NCBI GenBank assembly: GCA_964645285.1
Contig: CAZYDR010000127.1
Coordinates: forward strand, 1-9,954
Direction of reading: 5' to 3'
DNA from: JAYZAP01 sp964645285
GTDB lineage: Bacteria; Pseudomonadota; Alphaproteobacteria; JAAXGF01
DNA: 9,954 nucleotides
In this document: piece by piece, positions 7,662 to 9,954 of the stretch
Layout: the number at the start of each line of letters is the position of its first letter
Numbering within the stretch: the first letter of the stretch is position 1
The notes under the pieces: generated by a model
Told to the model about the DNA's origin: nothing
What the model saw: only the letters and a program-made list of their open reading frames with translations
Database searches by the model: none
Made by a program: the position numbers and the translations under genes

Positions 7662-8864
7662 TCAGTTTTTGATGATGTTGTGCTCGGGCCCAAACGGAAA
7701 CGCGGTGATGTTGTCGGCGCCGTCTTCGGTGACCACCAGAATATCGTGTTCGCGGTAGCCGCCGGCGCCGGGTTGGCCCTCGGGAACCATGATCATGGGT
7801 TCCATGGAGATCACCATGTTGGGCTCCAGTACGGTCTCGATGTCCTCGCGCAGCTCGAGCCCGGCCTCGCGGCCGTAGTAGTGGCACAGCACGCCGAAGG
7901 AATGGCCGTAGCCGAAGGTGCGGTTTTCCAGCAGGCCGTGGCTGGCGTAGATCTCGTTGAGCTCGGTGGCGATGTCACAGCAGCGGGCGCCGGGGCGGAT
8001 CAGCTCGAGGCCGCGGCGGTGGACCTGGCAGTTGATCTCCCATAGCGCCAGATGGCGGGCGCTGGCGCTTTCGCAAAACAGGGTGCGTTCCAGGGCCGTG
8101 TAGTAGCCGGCGATCATGGGAAAGCAGTTGAGGCTGAGGATGTCGCCGCTCTCGATCGCTCTAGACGTCACCGGATTGTGGGCGCCGTCGGTATTGATGC
8201 CTGACTGGAACCAGGTCCAGGTGTCCATGAGCTCACCGTGGGGATAGAGCCGGGCAATCTCGCGCACCATGGCCTGGGTCGAATGGAGCGCCACCTCGTG
8301 CTCGCCGACCCCTGACGCGATGGCTTCGGCGCAGGCGGCGCCACCGATGTCGGCGGTGCGGGCGCCATCCTTGATGACGGCGATCTCCTCGTCCGACTTG
8401 ACCATGCGCTGGTGCATCATGGGCGCGGCGATGTCAACGAACTCGACGCCGGGCAGGGCGGCCTTGAGCCGGTCCATATTCTGCAGCGTAAGGTGGTCGT
8501 ATTCGATACCGATGCGGCCCCGCGTGGGCGCCAGTTGCTGAACCGCGTGAATGTAGTTGTCACGCTGCCAGTCGGTGTAGGTCAGATTATCGCCGAAGGT
8601 ACGGCGGCCCGGCTGGCCGCCGTCAATATTGGCCGTGATGGTGGTGGCGTCATCACCGGTGACGACAAGACCGTAGGCGCGACCGAAGGAACAGTAGAGG
8701 AAGTCGCTGAAATAATTGATGTTGTGATATGACGTGAACAGCGTCCCGTCCATATCGGCTGCCGCCATATGAGCGCGCAGACTATCGAGCCGGCGGTTCA
8801 TTTCCGCCGGCGAGAACGTCGGCGTTACCCGCTCGCCATTCCTGATCCTCTTGAGCCGTTCCAT
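7662..8864 (-). CDS. Creatinase (creatine amidinohydrolase, EC 3.5.3.3)
   Basis: 400 residues, against about 403 for characterised creatinases. Creatinase hydrolyses creatine to sarcosine and urea as a metal-free homodimer. The sequence follows Pseudomonas putida creatinase, as I recall it, nearly from end to end: FTSYHNINYFSDFLYCSFGR at 43-62, TWTWFQSGINTDGAHNPVT, NCFPMIAGYYTALERTLF, RTFGYGHSFG and PMIMVPEGQPGAGGYREHD. The catalytic His is His229 (His232 in P. putida). Substrate-binding residues line up as Phe60, Arg62, Tyr255, Glu259, His321, Arg332 and Glu355. The metal ligands of M24 peptidases are absent, as in true creatinase, which argues against Xaa-Pro peptidase and against the related ectoine hydrolase DoeA. 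It starts two bases after the dehydratase stop, with AGGAG 10 bases upstream. Its product sarcosine is the substrate of the Sox proteins downstream. Confidence 0.94.
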   Translation of the reverse strand: MERLKRIRNGERVTPTFSPAEMNRRLDSLRAHMAAADMDGTLFTSYHNINYFSDFLYCSFGRAYGLVVTGDDATTITANIDGGQPGRRTFGDNLTYTDWQRDNYIHAVQQLAPTRGRIGIEYDHLTLQNMDRLKAALPGVEFVDIAAPMMHQRMVKSDEEIAVIKDGARTADIGGAACAEAIASGVGEHEVALHSTQAMVREIARLYPHGELMDTWTWFQSGINTDGAHNPVTSRAIESGDILSLNCFPMIAGYYTALERTLFCESASARHLALWEINCQVHRRGLELIRPGARCCDIATELNEIYASHGLLENRTFGYGHSFGVLCHYYGREAGLELREDIETVLEPNMVISMEPMIMVPEGQPGAGGYREHDILVVTEDGADNITAFPFGPEHNIIKN

Positions 8865-8866
8865 AC

Positions 8867-9850
8867 CTAGCTCTCTCCTTTTTCGCCGACGATTCGGGCG
8901 AATTTGTTCATGTCCACGTTGTGGCCGCTGATCACCACCGCGACGTTGCCGCCAAGATTGCTGGCCAGGCCGTTCAGCAGGGCAGCGATGCCGACCACGG
9001 CGCCGCCCTCGGCGACCAGGCGTTCCTGGTGAAAGACGTGAGCCATGGCGCCGGCAATCTGCGCCTCGCTGACCACCAGCAGGTCGTCCACGTAATCGCG
9101 GACCAGATTGAAGGTGTAGTGGTTGTTCTCACCGATGCCGCCGCCCAGGCAGTCGGCTAGGCTGGGCATTTCCTCCACCGGCACAGGCTTGCCAGCGTGC
9201 TGGCTTTCGATCATGGCCGGCCCCTGATCCATGGAGACGCCGATGATCCGCGCGTCGGGCGCCGCCGTCGTGATGGCCAGGGCGATGCCGCCGATGAGGC
9301 CGCCGCCGGACAACGGCACCAGCACCGTGTCGACCTCAGGCAGATCCTCGAGCAATTCGATGCCAATGGTGCCCTGGCCGGCGATCACATGGGGATCGTC
9401 GAACGGCGAGACCATGACCATGCCCTCTTCGGCGACCAGCCGGTCGGCCTCGACCTCGGCTTCGTCCTGGCGGCGTCCGATGATGCGCACATCGGAGCCA
9501 AGCTCACGGATCGACGCCACCTTGTTGTCGGGCACCAGGTTCGACATGCAGATGACGGCATTGACCCCAAGGCGTCTGGCGGCGGTGGCCACGGCGCGGC
9601 CATGATTGCCGGTCGACACCGTGACCACGCCGCGCCCGCGTTCGGCTTTACTCAGACTCATGAGCTTGTAGGTGGCGCCTCTGATCTTGAAGGAGCCGGT
9701 ATCCTGCATGGTTTCGAGCTTGAGATGCACCGCCATACCGGTCAGCGCCGACAGGGCCGGCGACGGCACCAGCGGCGTGCGCTGCACCAGGGGGCTGATC
9801 ATCCGGCGGGCGCGGTAGATGTCGCGCATGGTCACGGTGCTGTCGGTCAT
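8867..9850 (-). CDS. PLP-dependent threonine/serine dehydratase family, EutB-like
   Basis: 327 residues from ATG 9850; fold type II PLP enzyme. TGSFKIRGA at 51-59 gives Lys56 as the Schiff-base lysine, STGNHGRAV at 79-87 is the substrate-Asn loop, SGGGLIGG at 181-188 is the glycine loop that holds the PLP phosphate, and SGHNVDM at 308-314 is the C-terminal cofactor motif. There is no C-terminal ACT domain, so it is a catabolic, not an isoleucine-regulated, enzyme. The wording of many segments (GRGVVTVSTGNHGRAV, NLVPDNKVASIRELG, VIAGQGTIGIELLED) recalls EutB, the hydroxyectoine-utilisation dehydratase. Next to creatinase and sarcosine oxidase, deamination of serine to pyruvate is a sensible role, but this is inference. 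An upstream in-frame TTG at 9865 would add five residues; ATG 9850 fits the family better. No clear Shine-Dalgarno is seen. First gene of the cluster. Confidence 0.85.
   Translation of the reverse strand: MTDSTVTMRDIYRARRMISPLVQRTPLVPSPALSALTGMAVHLKLETMQDTGSFKIRGATYKLMSLSKAERGRGVVTVSTGNHGRAVATAARRLGVNAVICMSNLVPDNKVASIRELGSDVRIIGRRQDEAEVEADRLVAEEGMVMVSPFDDPHVIAGQGTIGIELLEDLPEVDTVLVPLSGGGLIGGIALAITTAAPDARIIGVSMDQGPAMIESQHAGKPVPVEEMPSLADCLGGGIGENNHYTFNLVRDYVDDLLVVSEAQIAGAMAHVFHQERLVAEGGAVVGIAALLNGLASNLGGNVAVVISGHNVDMNKFARIVGEKGES
8875..8879 (-). promoter_or_regulatory. Ribosome binding site of the creatinase gene
   Basis: AGGAG on the minus strand, inside the last codons of the upstream dehydratase, 10 bases before ATG 8864. 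With a two-base intergenic gap this points to coupled translation. Confidence 0.6.
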
Positions 9851-9854
9851 TTTT

Positions 9855-9871
9855 CGATACTGCAATTATCG
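9855..9871. promoter_or_regulatory. Dyad CGATA-N7-TATCG just upstream of the first cluster gene
   Basis: Five-base perfect arms separated by seven bases, ending five bases before ATG 9850. The AT-rich half on the minus strand contains GATAAT. It may be an operator or an mRNA leader hairpin; low certainty. Confidence 0.3.
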
Positions 9872-9884
9872 CATTAGGTTGGTG

Positions 9885-9913
9885 AACTTAGGCGATTCGT
9901 TTAAGATTTTCGA
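9885..9913 (-). promoter_or_regulatory. Candidate sigma-70-like promoter of the cluster
   Basis: On the minus strand TCGAAA (9913-9908) and TAAGTT (9890-9885) are 17 bases apart and would place a start of transcription about 28 bases before ATG 9850. Both hexamers are weak matches. The case rests on position, on the local AT richness against a GC-rich background, and on the dyad overlapping the spacer. Confidence 0.25.
9887..9905. promoter_or_regulatory. Imperfect 19-base palindrome, candidate operator
   Basis: CTTAGGCGATTCGTTTAAG has outer arms CTTA/TAAG and inner arms CGA/TCG around a central T; the two positions between them are G:T mismatches. It lies 36 to 55 bases before the first gene and overlaps the spacer and -10 of the candidate promoter, where a repressor would act. 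The binding family cannot be named. Confidence 0.35.
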
Positions 9914-9938
9914 TCCCTATTTGCCTGCGCTCGCACGA

Positions 9939-9952
9939 TTGATACAAGTCAA
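9939..9952. promoter_or_regulatory. FNR/FixK-type binding site
   Basis: TTGATACAAGTCAA fits the CRP/FNR-family pattern TTGAY-N4-RTCAA on both strands, with an extra A:T pair at each end (ATTGA...TCAAT). Its centre is about 95 bases before ATG 9850. It could serve this cluster or a divergent gene beyond the window edge. The pattern is short, so chance is possible. Confidence 0.45.
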
Positions 9953-9954
9953 TG

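Noticed and set aside
6158..8864. Calling both creatinase-fold proteins Xaa-Pro aminopeptidases or ectoine hydrolases
   Set aside because: Both lack the metal ligands of M24 peptidases by direct reading. The upstream one matches creatinase at catalytic and substrate positions, and no ectoine-specific partner other than the EutB-like gene is present.
9851..9865. A TTG start at 9865 for the dehydratase
   Set aside because: Adds five residues that the family does not have, with no ribosome binding site upstream; ATG 9850 is the simpler start.

Overview
The window is dense, GC-rich bacterial coding DNA. Every gene covered is of a type common in Alphaproteobacteria, and gene order and codon use fit that class; the exact lineage cannot be read from the sequence. 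There is no tRNA, rRNA, CRISPR array, insertion sequence or phage gene, and no stretch over 300 bases without a gene.

Left edge (1-997, + strand): the C-terminal end of an ATP sulfurylase (Sat type) overlaps an APS-kinase-like gene by 17 bases. Both carry family hallmarks, but both depart from the usual sequence around the sulfate/APS site. This pair converges on, and overlaps by 25 bases at the 3' ends, the long minus-strand cluster.

Main cluster (9850 down to 973, - strand): seven tightly packed genes, read from right to left. They are a PLP-dependent threonine/serine dehydratase of the EutB type, a creatinase (creatine amidinohydrolase), the sarcosine oxidase delta subunit (soxD), a second creatinase/M24-fold protein with no metal ligands, the sarcosine oxidase beta subunit (soxB), the alpha subunit (soxA), and a D-cysteine desulfhydrase/ACC deaminase-like gene broken by two frameshifts. 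Gaps are 61 bases or less and two junctions overlap, so this is very probably one operon.

Read together, the cluster is a creatine-to-central-metabolism route. Creatinase would split creatine into urea and sarcosine. Heteromeric sarcosine oxidase would demethylate sarcosine to glycine, passing the methyl carbon to tetrahydrofolate. Glycine plus that C1 unit can give serine, which the dehydratase could turn into pyruvate; this last step is inference. The gamma subunit gene soxG is absent from its expected place after soxA, and the delta and beta genes are separated by the second creatinase-fold gene. The most novel items are this metal-free paralogue, the missing soxG, and the EutB-like dehydratase paired with a creatinase instead of an ectoine hydrolase.

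Right edge (9851-9954): an AT-rich upstream region with dyad symmetries, including a sequence that matches the FNR/FixK box pattern TTGAY-N4-RTCAA.
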